Assembly (NCBI GenBank): GCA_964503685.1
Contig: CAZDAW010000037.1
Coordinates: 1 to 32,145 of the forward strand
Length of the DNA: 32,145 bases
Direction: 5' to 3'
DNA from: CAZDAW01 sp964503685
Lineage (GTDB): Bacteria > Chloroflexota > Anaerolineae > Anaerolineales > Anaerolineaceae
The position numbers were made by a program, and so were the translations under genes. Within the stretch, counting starts at the first letter, position 1, and each line of letters opens with the position of its first letter. Below are positions 7,053 through 14,286 of this stretch, in pieces. Under the pieces are notes generated by a model. That model worked only from the letters and a program-made list of their open reading frames with translations. It ran no database searches and had not been told where the DNA came from.

Positions 7053-8102
7053 ATGGAACAGACCGCTGCTGATCTGACAAGTTCAAACAACTCAGCATCC
7101 GCCGAAGTGTTGGTGGGGCGCAGGTTGCGTGAGCTGCGCCTTAAACGGGGATTAACGCTGCGCGCATTGGCAGAGCGCAGTGGTCTGAACGTTAATACAC
7201 TCAGTCTGGTAGAAAATGGGAAATCCTCACCCTCAGTAAGCACGCTTTACCAATTGGCTCTGGCGCTAGAGATGCCCATATCTGCTTTTTTTGAGTCAGA
7301 AACGGTAGAGAAGCGGGTGGTTTATACACCGGCTTGCTGCCGCTCGGAAGGTATGTTTGGAAGCACGCGCATGCAGAATCTGGGAAAAGATTTCATTGGC
7401 AACTCGGTACAACCTTTTTTAATCGATTTAATTCCGGGTAAGGGCAGCGGCGATTTGATGATTGTCCATACTGGATATGAGTTTGTTTTCTGCTTGAATG
7501 GCTCCATTCGTTATCAGGTTGAAGAAGATGAATATATATTAAATACTGGAGATAGCCTCTTGTTTGAGGCTCACTTACCTCATTGTTGGAAAAATATTAG
7601 CAAGGATATTGCCCAGATTTTGCTTGTTCTTTATCCATCTGACGAAAAAGAAGAACTGGGTGGACGGCATTTTTCTGCTGCGATCATGAAAAAGGAGATA
7701 TCGATGAAAATTGCAGTGATTACCGATGATGGGAAAACCATCAGTCAACATTTCGGTCGGGCGCCTTATTATTTGGTGCTGACTATCGAAGAAGGAAAAG
7801 TTGTAAATCGTGAGATGCGTGAAAAAATGGGGCACAATCATTTCATTTCACAGCCTCACGCAGGAGAGCCGAATAGCGCTGGTCATGGAATGGATTCTGA
7901 TTCACATAACAAGCATGTCAGCATGGCCGAAGCAATAGCAGATTGCAAAGCATTACTCTGTGGTGGTATGGGAATGGGCGCTTATGAAAGTATGCGTCGC
8001 TTAAATATTCAACCTGTGGTGACGGATTTGCGCGATATTGACGCCGCCGTTCAGGCTTTTATTGACGGCAAGTTGATTGATCACACTGAATTGTTACACT
8101 AA
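7053..8102 (+). CDS. XRE-family HTH, cupin and NifX-like domain fusion protein
   Basis: One uninterrupted frame of 349 codons encodes three domains. An XRE helix-turn-helix (about 20-78) contains LRELRLKRGLTLRALAERSG and NTLSLVENGKSSPSVSTL. A cupin fold (about 118-190) contains YEFVFCLNGSIRYQV and GDSLLFEAHLPHCW. A dinitrogenase iron-molybdenum cofactor (NifX/NifB C-terminal type) domain (218-349) contains SQHFGRAPYYLV, a His-rich insert and CGGMGMGAYESM. XRE-cupin proteins are usually stand-alone regulators of about 180-200 residues, and NifX-like proteins bind Fe-S or FeMo-co precursors. The fusion would couple DNA binding to a metallocluster sensor. However, a second start with its own ribosome binding site lies at 7704, so a separate NifX-like protein is probably also, or only, made from the 3' half. 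The start at 7053 is preferred over an in-frame TTG at 7035. Confidence 0.82.
   Translation: MEQTAADLTSSNNSASAEVLVGRRLRELRLKRGLTLRALAERSGLNVNTLSLVENGKSSPSVSTLYQLALALEMPISAFFESETVEKRVVYTPACCRSEGMFGSTRMQNLGKDFIGNSVQPFLIDLIPGKGSGDLMIVHTGYEFVFCLNGSIRYQVEEDEYILNTGDSLLFEAHLPHCWKNISKDIAQILLVLYPSDEKEELGGRHFSAAIMKKEISMKIAVITDDGKTISQHFGRAPYYLVLTIEEGKVVNREMREKMGHNHFISQPHAGEPNSAGHGMDSDSHNKHVSMAEAIADCKALLCGGMGMGAYESMRRLNIQPVVTDLRDIDAAVQAFIDGKLIDHTELLH
7692..8102 (+). other. Internal ribosome binding site and start for a stand-alone NifX-like protein
   Basis: AAGGAG (7692-7697) is followed after 6 nt by ATG (7704), in frame with the XRE-cupin frame and with no stop between them. The resulting 132-residue protein begins MKIAVITDDGKTISQHFGRA, exactly where NifX-like proteins normally begin. 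Its His-rich insert (HNH, then H, H, SHNKH, about residues 43-72) is a likely metal site. Either two separate products or a nested full-length and short pair is possible. Confidence 0.65.
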
Positions 8103-8114
8103 GTGGGACTCGCA

Positions 8115-9566
8115 ATGAGAATTTTCCGGAAGATAGCGTGGGTAAAATGGTTATGGCTGATTATTATAATAATTGGCTTTGCCGGTTGGGTCAGGCCAGT
8201 ATGGGCGCAAACTGCTGTACCGGAAAAACCTGTTTACATCTACCTGTTTTGGGGAGATGGATGCCCGCACTGCGCTAAAGCAAAACCTTATTTTGAAAGT
8301 TTGGAATCTAAGTATCCCGGAGTAGTTGTTAAGTCTTTTGAGGTTTACTATGACCAGGAAAATCAGCAACTATTCATTAATATGGCGTCAGTTTATGGTT
8401 TGGAACAGCTAGGCGTCCCCACAACATTTATTGGTTCGAATTATTTACAGGGGTACTCGGAAGAGTTCAATGATGAGATTGAATCCGTTGTCGTACAGTG
8501 CTTACAGAATGGTTGCATTGATCCTGCGGAAAAGTTAGCCATAGCTCTCACCAGCGTCGCGCCAACAGCGTCTGCATCTCCTCAACCTACAATCGTTCCA
8601 ACGTCTTCGCCTGTTGCTGTTACGCCGGGTTCGGAAGAACCGGCGATTTTTCCTACCGAGCAGCCTGCATTAATTGATCAGCAACACATATTAGATGTTC
8701 CCATAATTGGAAGCGTTGACCTGGGAATGCAATCTTCCGCTCTGAGCACTGTGTTGATTGCTCTGGTGGATGGTTTCAATCCCTGTTCCCTATGGGTGCT
8801 TTCCATGCTTTTGGCTTTGACTCTTCATACAGGATCGCGTCAAAAAGTGTTTTTGATTGGCCTGATATTCCTTACCATTACGGCTGCAATTTACGCGCTT
8901 TTTATCGCAGGATTGTTCAGCGTGCTCAAGATCGCCAGCTACATGGGGTGGATTCAGGTTTTGGCCGCGCTGGTTGCTCTCTTCTTCGCGGTCGTGAATA
9001 TCAAGGATTACTTCTGGTATAAAAAAGGCATTTCATTCACAATTGCTGATGAGAAAAAACCAGGGATATTTAAACGCATTCGTGCAGTGATGGATGCGAG
9101 CCAATCTTTTTGGGGACTGGCAGGCGCCACGGCGGCTTTAGCGGTGGGCGTGTCGGTAGTGGAATTTTCCTGCACGGCGGGTTTTCCGGTCGTCTGGACA
9201 AATTTACTCAATACACAAGGAATCAGCGGGGTGGCATTTGTATTTTTATTGTTGTTGTATATGTTAATCTACCAACTGGATGAAATGGCCATTTTCTCTT
9301 CTGCAGTGATCTCATTAAAGTCAAGCCGCCTGGAAGAAAAACATGGGAGGGCGCTTAAACTAATCGGCGGAATACTGATGCTTACTCTATCCATCGTAAT
9401 GCTTATCAATCCGACTTTGATGAATAAGCTGAGCAGTTCTTTGATCATTTTTGGAATTGCGTTTCTGGCGACGCTCTTGATATTGCTTATTCACCGCGTT
9501 ATCCTTCCAAAATTCGGAGTTCGAATTGGAACGGAAATTGACGATCAATCAAAGGCGCGTATCTAG
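8115..9566 (+). CDS. Thioredoxin-like domain fused to a CcdA/DsbD-type membrane domain
   Basis: 483 residues from ATG 8115 (GGGA upstream; GTG 8103 is an alternative). A hydrophobic signal (about 10-32) exports a thioredoxin-like domain with C50-P-H-C53 (FWGDGCPHCAKA) and a cis-Pro loop (GVPTTFIG). A Pro/Ser/Thr-rich linker (about 150-190) joins it to a membrane domain of about six helices, with one cysteine in DGFNPCSLWVL and one in VEFSCTAGFPVV. These two membrane cysteines are the redox pair of CcdA/DsbD electron carriers. The protein should move reducing equivalents from the cytoplasm to the outside-facing CPHC domain. Its place inside the operon implies that the system needs thiol reduction at the membrane. 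Confidence 0.87.
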   Translation: MRIFRKIAWVKWLWLIIIIIGFAGWVRPVWAQTAVPEKPVYIYLFWGDGCPHCAKAKPYFESLESKYPGVVVKSFEVYYDQENQQLFINMASVYGLEQLGVPTTFIGSNYLQGYSEEFNDEIESVVVQCLQNGCIDPAEKLAIALTSVAPTASASPQPTIVPTSSPVAVTPGSEEPAIFPTEQPALIDQQHILDVPIIGSVDLGMQSSALSTVLIALVDGFNPCSLWVLSMLLALTLHTGSRQKVFLIGLIFLTITAAIYALFIAGLFSVLKIASYMGWIQVLAALVALFFAVVNIKDYFWYKKGISFTIADEKKPGIFKRIRAVMDASQSFWGLAGATAALAVGVSVVEFSCTAGFPVVWTNLLNTQGISGVAFVFLLLLYMLIYQLDEMAIFSSAVISLKSSRLEEKHGRALKLIGGILMLTLSIVMLINPTLMNKLSSSLIIFGIAFLATLLILLIHRVILPKFGVRIGTEIDDQSKARI

Positions 9567-9607
9567 GCAATCTATTTTGCGTTAAACCTATTTTCGGGAG
9601 AAGCAAA

Positions 9608-10051
9608 ATGAAACTGGCTTATGAAGAAATACAGAAAATAATTAAATTGCACCAAAAGTATCTTTCGGGTGAGGCGGATGGTGAGAAAGCCAATTTAAAA
9701 GGGATTGACCTATACGGCGTCAGCCTGGCGAGTGTCAATCTTAAGGGAGCAAACATGGAAGGAGCCCTTTTAAAGCGTACACTTCTCTGGGGGGCAAATC
9801 TGGAAGGCGCCAACCTCGAAGGGGCAAATTTGAAAAGGGCCGTTTTGCAGAACGCGAATTTGAGGAATGTCTGTTTGAAAGGAGCATCTATGAAGGGGGT
9901 TAACCTGGAACAAACTGATTTACGGGGCGCTAACCTGGCTGGGGTCAATTTTGAAGATGCGATTCTGCAAGGCGCTTATTTTGATAAGACGACAATCTGG
10001 CCGGAAGGTTTTGACCCCAGGGCTGCTGGGGCAATTTATATCGAGGAATAA
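9608..10051 (+). CDS. Pentapeptide-repeat protein
   Basis: 147 residues with about 15 consecutive A(N/D)LxG-type pentapeptides from about residue 28 to 125 (ANLKG, ANMEG, ANLEG, ANLRN and similar), which fold as a right-handed beta-helix. The N-terminal helix (EEIQKIIKLHQKYLSGE) and the C-terminal TTIWPEGFDPRAAGA are common caps of this type. GGAG precedes the ATG. Molecular function cannot be read from the repeats; some relatives mimic DNA and protect gyrase, most are uncharacterised. It sits inside the operon, 41 bp after the thioredoxin/CcdA gene. Confidence 0.9.
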   Translation: MKLAYEEIQKIIKLHQKYLSGEADGEKANLKGIDLYGVSLASVNLKGANMEGALLKRTLLWGANLEGANLEGANLKRAVLQNANLRNVCLKGASMKGVNLEQTDLRGANLAGVNFEDAILQGAYFDKTTIWPEGFDPRAAGAIYIEE

Positions 10052-10092
10052 AAAATGGACTGTAAACTGTTGGTAATTACTGAGGGGAAAAT

Positions 10093-10431
10093 ATGATTTT
10101 GATGATATCTGCGCAGGAACCATTATTGGAAGGTCCGACAGACGGTCGGTTTGGACGCTCTCACTGGCTGATTAAAATTGATGCGGATACAAATCAATGG
10201 GAAACGTTTGAAAACCCTGGCGCCAGTCAATCCGGCGGAGCTGGAGTTGCTGCTGCGCAATTTGTTATTGACCAAAAAGCCAGCGTTGTAATCAGCGGCG
10301 ATTTTGGCCCCAATGCTGCCGACGCGTTCCGGGCGGCGAACATCGAGATGCGCCTTTTCACACACGAGGTATCGACAGTAAAGGATGCCGTTGATTTATT
10401 CAGGCAGGGTTCGTTGCCAATATTTAAATAA
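10093..10431 (+). CDS. Stand-alone NifX-like (dinitrogenase iron-molybdenum cofactor biosynthesis) protein
   Basis: 112 residues. It has the family layout: a short first strand (MILMISAQEP), FGRSHWLIKI matching the FGRAPYYLV region of the upstream fusion protein, a Gly-rich loop (SQSGGAGVAAAQFV), then VVISGDFGPNAADAFRAANI, where the conserved glycine loop of NifX sits, and a final helix. It lacks the His-rich insert of the 7704 product. Family members bind Fe-S or FeMo-co precursors and often lie near Mrp and MinD-ferredoxin ATPases. GAGGGG precedes the ATG, and the next gene follows within 21 bp. Confidence 0.85.
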   Translation: MILMISAQEPLLEGPTDGRFGRSHWLIKIDADTNQWETFENPGASQSGGAGVAAAQFVIDQKASVVISGDFGPNAADAFRAANIEMRLFTHEVSTVKDAVDLFRQGSLPIFK

Positions 10432-10452
10432 AGGTTGTGTCAGGAGCCATCT

Positions 10453-11328
10453 GTGCAAATAGCGATAGCGAGCGGAAAAGGCGGGACCGGTAAAACAACG
10501 ATTGCCGCCAGTTTTGCTCTCAGCCTGGTTATTCTGGGTGATGTTTGTTACGTGGATTGTGATGTGGAGGCGCCGAACGGCCACCTCTTCTTGAAACCTC
10601 ACATCGAGAATCAGTTACAAGCGGTAATCAGGGTCCCTGAAATTCAGGAAGATCGATGCAGTCTGTGTGGAAAATGTGTGGAAATTTGCCAGTTCCATGC
10701 CCTTGCCAAAGTTGGGAAATCTATTCTGGTTTTTCCACAACTTTGTCATGGATGTGGGAGCTGTACATGGAACTGTCCAGAAAAAGCGATAGATGAAATT
10801 CCCAAACCGATTGGCATGTTGGAAACGGGTGTAACGCGTGAAGGAATTTGTTTTTCGCGCGGTTTATTGACCATCAGTGAACCGATGCCGACGCCAATAA
10901 TTCGCCAATTGAAGAAATTAGAACGTCCTATAACGGACTCGGTTGTTATATTAGATGCTCCGCCTGGAGCTTCCTGTTCGGTTGTCGAAACCCTGCGCGG
11001 TTCTGATTACATTCTTTTAGTTACCGAGCCGTCTCCTTTTGGCTTGCATGATTTGAAACAAATGGTGGGTATCGTTAAAGAAATGGATATTCCAAGTGGC
11101 GTTATCATCAATCGTAACTTGGGTATTTATGAACCGCTTGTCGCTTTTTGCGCAGATAACCATTTGCCAGTGTTGATGAATATTCCTTATGACCGTTTGA
11201 TTGCTGAAGGTGTGGCAAAGGGTCGGACTTTGGTTGAAATTTACCCTGAATATATCGTTTCATTTCAACAGGTCTTCAAGCAGATCAGTGCAGAAAGAAT
11301 CAACAGAGATCAAGAACGGCGTGCCTGA
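10453..11328 (+). CDS. MinD-type P-loop ATPase with inserted 2x[4Fe-4S] ferredoxin domain (first copy)
   Basis: 291 residues from GTG 10453, chosen because CAGGAG ends 6 nt before it; TTG 10435 is an alternative. A deviant Walker A (SGKGGTGKTT, residues 7-16) is followed by DCDVEAPNGH. A ferredoxin insert has C69, C72, C75, C79 (CSLCGKCVEIC) and C98, C101, C104, C108 (CHGCGSCTWNCP). The Walker B/switch region is ILDAPPGASC, and VTEPSPFGLHDL follows. This is the MinD-superfamily ATPase with ferredoxin insert of anaerobes, thought to couple ATP hydrolysis to electron or cluster transfer. It forms a pair with the gene at 11891, with an AbrB-like gene between them. Confidence 0.92.
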   Translation: MQIAIASGKGGTGKTTIAASFALSLVILGDVCYVDCDVEAPNGHLFLKPHIENQLQAVIRVPEIQEDRCSLCGKCVEICQFHALAKVGKSILVFPQLCHGCGSCTWNCPEKAIDEIPKPIGMLETGVTREGICFSRGLLTISEPMPTPIIRQLKKLERPITDSVVILDAPPGASCSVVETLRGSDYILLVTEPSPFGLHDLKQMVGIVKEMDIPSGVIINRNLGIYEPLVAFCADNHLPVLMNIPYDRLIAEGVAKGRTLVEIYPEYIVSFQQVFKQISAERINRDQERRA

Positions 11329-11422
11329 TTACATAGAGAATTGGATACCGTGATACGGACAAGAATTAGCAGGTACCTGTGCAGAATGTAGTCTTATTAT
11401 CAAAGCGTAAAAAGGAAAAGCA

Positions 11423-11815
11423 ATGCCTCAGTTAGTGAAGGGCGGCAAGTGGGTTTTTGGTTGGGTTGTTGTCGGAAAAAATTGTAAAATCAGTATTCCG
11501 CCAGAGGCTTATACTGAATATGGCTTTCGGGAAGGAGAAACTGTGTTGATCATCCGGGGTAGCCGGCGTTCTGGCGGAATTGGCTTGGGCAGGGTTGAAA
11601 AATTAATCAAAACTCCTTTGAGATCGCGCTTCATCGGACAAACCACAATTGACGATGGTTGGCGAGTAACCCTGCCGCCTGAAGCTGGCATATTGCCGGG
11701 TGAGCGGCTGCTGGTGGTTCGCGGCAGTGGTTTGGCGCTGAGTTTTCTGCAATGTGGGCCGATTTATGATGAAGCAATCAGGCACCCCGAAATAGAAATT
11801 TTTAACGTTGAGTGA
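11423..11815 (+). CDS. Protein with two tandem AbrB-like (swapped-hairpin) motifs
   Basis: 130 residues. Two similar halves each look like an AbrB/SpoVT half-barrel: NCKISIPPEAYTEYGFREGE then TVLIIRGS (about 20-48), and GWRVTLPPEAGILPGERLLV then VRGSG (about 77-103). The linker is Gly/Arg-rich (RRSGGIGLGRVEKL). AbrB folds bind DNA in regulators and antitoxins; a tandem single-chain form could bind DNA as a pseudo-dimer. The N-terminus (KWVFGWVVVG) is not typical of AbrB regulators, so a structural role is also possible. AGGA precedes the ATG. It lies between the two ferredoxin-ATPase genes. Confidence 0.6.
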   Translation: MPQLVKGGKWVFGWVVVGKNCKISIPPEAYTEYGFREGETVLIIRGSRRSGGIGLGRVEKLIKTPLRSRFIGQTTIDDGWRVTLPPEAGILPGERLLVVRGSGLALSFLQCGPIYDEAIRHPEIEIFNVE

Positions 11816-11890
11816 AGATAAAAGTCTCTCATTCTTTTCGACAAAATGAGGTGTAAAAAGTATACGAAGCAAAAAAATTGAGAATACATT

Positions 11891-12814
11891 ATGCTTGATG
11901 CATCTAGCGCGATTAAACAATTAGTTATTTTGAGTGGTAAAGGCGGTACTGGTAAAACCAGTTTAAGCGCGGCTTTTGCGCATTTGGTTACCGTGTATAA
12001 AAATTCCATCTCTGCTGTTTTTGCCGATGCGGATGTGGATGCAGCTAACCTTGCTTTGGTTCTTCAGCCTGATCTGGATGAAACGCATGACTTTTGGGGT
12101 GGTTCATTGGCTGAAATCAATGCCGGGCAATGCACTGGCTGTGGATCATGTGTTTCAGTTTGCCGTTATGATGCAATTTTTTCAGCACCCAATCTCGATT
12201 CGGTTTTTAGAATTGACCCGATTGCATGCGACGGTTGCGCAGCCTGTGTGTATGCCTGTCCTCAAGGAGCGATTCGAATGGCGGTTCAACAAGAAGGCCA
12301 ATGGTTTCGTTCGACCACGCCTTATGGAACCCTATTTCATGCAGAACTCTTCCCCGGAAAAGAGAATTCTGGAAAATTGGTCACCCTTGTAAAGCAACAG
12401 GCGCGTTTGTGGGCCGATGATATGCACTCATCTTTAGTGATTATTGATGGCCCGCCTGGAATTGGCTGTCCAGTGATTTCTGCCTGCGCTGGCGCTGATC
12501 TCGGTTTGATTGTGACAGAACCAGGTGTAGCTGGTTTTCATGATTTAAAACGAGCTTTGGGCGTTTTAAATCATTTTCAAATTCCTGCGGTTGCATGCAT
12601 CAACAAAGCAGATATTTCCCCTCAAGGAGTCAGACTAATCCGTGAATATGCTGCTGAGCAGGGAATTGATGTGATTGGTGAAATACCTTTTGACGAGAAT
12701 GTACATCGGGCGATGCTTCAAGGAGCCCCAATCACCAGAGTTTTTCCGGAATCGCTGGCGGCATGGGCTATTAACCAGATTTTTGAAAAATTGGTTAAGC
12801 TGCTCTTACCTTAA
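11891..12814 (+). CDS. MinD-type P-loop ATPase with inserted 2x[4Fe-4S] ferredoxin domain (second copy)
   Basis: 307 residues. The deviant Walker A is SGKGGTGKTS (15-24), with DADVDAANLAL after it. The ferredoxin insert has C81, C84, C87, C91 (CTGCGSCVSVC) and C113, C116, C119, C123 (CDGCAACVYACP). The switch region is IIDGPPGIGCPV, followed by VTEPGVAGFHDLKRAL. It is a diverged paralogue of the ATPase at 10453, and the two may form a heterodimer, since MinD ATPases work as dimers. The start has only a weak ribosome binding site (GAGA). Expected role: ATP-driven electron or Fe-S transfer in the cytoplasm. The DUF59 gene follows after 15 bp. Confidence 0.92.
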   Translation: MLDASSAIKQLVILSGKGGTGKTSLSAAFAHLVTVYKNSISAVFADADVDAANLALVLQPDLDETHDFWGGSLAEINAGQCTGCGSCVSVCRYDAIFSAPNLDSVFRIDPIACDGCAACVYACPQGAIRMAVQQEGQWFRSTTPYGTLFHAELFPGKENSGKLVTLVKQQARLWADDMHSSLVIIDGPPGIGCPVISACAGADLGLIVTEPGVAGFHDLKRALGVLNHFQIPAVACINKADISPQGVRLIREYAAEQGIDVIGEIPFDENVHRAMLQGAPITRVFPESLAAWAINQIFEKLVKLLLP

Positions 12815-12829
12815 AGAGGATTAATCATT

Positions 12830-13132
12830 ATGGACTCGATCGAATTACAAAAAGCAGTTGTTGAGAAATTATCTAAAGTGATTGATCCAGAAACCGGTGT
12901 TGATGTGATTCGCATGCGATTGGTGCAGGACATCACAATTGATTCTGAAGGGAAAGTGACTTACACATTCCGGCCTTCATCGCCATTATGCCCTATCGCT
13001 GTGCCACTTGCCTTAGAGATTATTCAGGCGATTGGTGAGGCGCCGGGTATAACCGGGCAGAGTATCACGGTTGTAGATTATGCTCAAGCGGATTTGCTCA
13101 ATGAGCTTTTAAAATCTGTTCTAGAAGGATAA
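12830..13132 (+). CDS. DUF59/MIP18-family Fe-S assembly factor
   Basis: 100 residues covering one DUF59 domain: IDPETGVDVIRMRLVQDI near the N-terminus, then a TFRPSSPLCPIAVPL segment with the conserved cysteine C54, then an amphipathic C-terminal helix. DUF59 proteins (SufT, MIP18/CIA2 relatives) help insert or carry Fe-S clusters. AGAGGA precedes the ATG. The same domain forms the N-terminus of the Mrp protein encoded 16 bp downstream, so this looks like a free copy of that module. Confidence 0.88.
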   Translation: MDSIELQKAVVEKLSKVIDPETGVDVIRMRLVQDITIDSEGKVTYTFRPSSPLCPIAVPLALEIIQAIGEAPGITGQSITVVDYAQADLLNELLKSVLEG

Positions 13133-13148
13133 TATAGAGGAAACTATT

Positions 13149-14213
13149 ATGTTGGAAAAATCTGTCGTCATTCAAGCGCTTCGTCAAGTTAAAGATCCTG
13201 AATTGGACCAAGATATCGTCGCATTGAGTTTCAGTAAGGAAATTGATCTTCTGGATGATAACGTCAATATTCATTTTCGACCGGATACTTTAGCATGCCC
13301 TCTCATCGATTGTTTGGTTTCTGAAATCAAACAAAGCGTTTTACAAATTGAAGGGGTTCAAGATGTTAAGGTGGTTGTTGATGAACCGGAGCAAAAAAAA
13401 CCTGTTGAACAGGCGGATATGCCCTTTGGCGGCATTGAGCATCTGAACCATGTAAAGAAAGTGGTTGCGGTGATGAGTGGTAAAGGCGGCGTCGGAAAGT
13501 CCTTAGTGACCGGGCTTCTGGCAATTCATCTTCAAAGAGCCGGTTATCAGGTTGGGATATTAGATGCCGATATCACCGGGCCGAGCATACCGAAAATGTT
13601 TTTTAAGAATCAACCCGAGGTCAGTTATACGCCGAGAGCCATTTTGCCGGTCATTACCCAAACCGGGATCAAAATAATGTCGATTAATTTACTGCTTCAG
13701 GATCAAAATCAAGCAGTCATCTGGCGTGGACCGTTGGTTGGCCGGGCAATCAAGCAATTTTGGACCGATACCCTATGGGGTAATCTGGATTTCTTAATTG
13801 TCGATTTACCGCCAGGTACCTCAGATGCACCTCTGACAGTCATGCAGTCTCTTCCGATGAGCGGGGTAGTATTAGTCACCTCTCCGCAGGATTTAGCTGG
13901 AATGGTTGTGCGGAAAGCAGCCAGCATGGCTAATCAGATTGGCGTTCCTCTGCTCGGGCTGGTAGAGAACATGAGTTTCTTTAAGGCTCCAGATACTGGA
14001 AAGAAATATGAAGTATTTGGCCCAAGTCATGCTGATGAGACCGCTCAGGCGCTTAAAGTATCCATACTGGCGCGTTTACCCATCGATTCCAATATTACAT
14101 CGCTTTGCGATCAGGGCAAGTTGGAAGAAAGCCAGATGACGGAGTTCGATGCTGTATCTGAATGGATTGAGACGGTAACACCTGATTGTCAGCCAGCGAG
14201 GATGCAACCTTAG
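13149..14213 (+). CDS. mrp: Mrp/NBP35-family Fe-S carrier ATPase with N-terminal DUF59, lacking the CxxC
   Basis: 354 residues. The N-terminal DUF59 domain (about 1-80) has C50 and C55 (TLACPLIDCL). The ATPase domain has Walker A MSGKGGVGKS (109-118), ILDADITGPSIPKMF, a Walker B/switch VDLPPGTSDAP and VENMSFF. Mrp/ApbC proteins carry [4Fe-4S] clusters to targets, the cluster bridging a dimer through a CxxC after the ENMS motif. Here that segment reads KAPDTGKKYEVFG, with A280 and T283 where the cysteines normally stand, so this protein cannot hold a cluster in the usual way. The DUF59 cysteines or the separate DUF59 protein may substitute. GAGGA precedes the ATG. Confidence 0.92.
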   Translation: MLEKSVVIQALRQVKDPELDQDIVALSFSKEIDLLDDNVNIHFRPDTLACPLIDCLVSEIKQSVLQIEGVQDVKVVVDEPEQKKPVEQADMPFGGIEHLNHVKKVVAVMSGKGGVGKSLVTGLLAIHLQRAGYQVGILDADITGPSIPKMFFKNQPEVSYTPRAILPVITQTGIKIMSINLLLQDQNQAVIWRGPLVGRAIKQFWTDTLWGNLDFLIVDLPPGTSDAPLTVMQSLPMSGVVLVTSPQDLAGMVVRKAASMANQIGVPLLGLVENMSFFKAPDTGKKYEVFGPSHADETAQALKVSILARLPIDSNITSLCDQGKLEESQMTEFDAVSEWIETVTPDCQPARMQP

Positions 14214-14286
14214 TCTGTCGTTATTAACCTCGATGCGTTGTGTTGATAACTCAGAAGTTATTTGTTATTGTAATGAGGTAATACGA

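Noticed and set aside
11365..11385. Palindrome CAGGTACCTG before the AbrB-like gene as an attachment or operator site
   Set aside because: Short, single copy, with no flanking structure; expected by chance.
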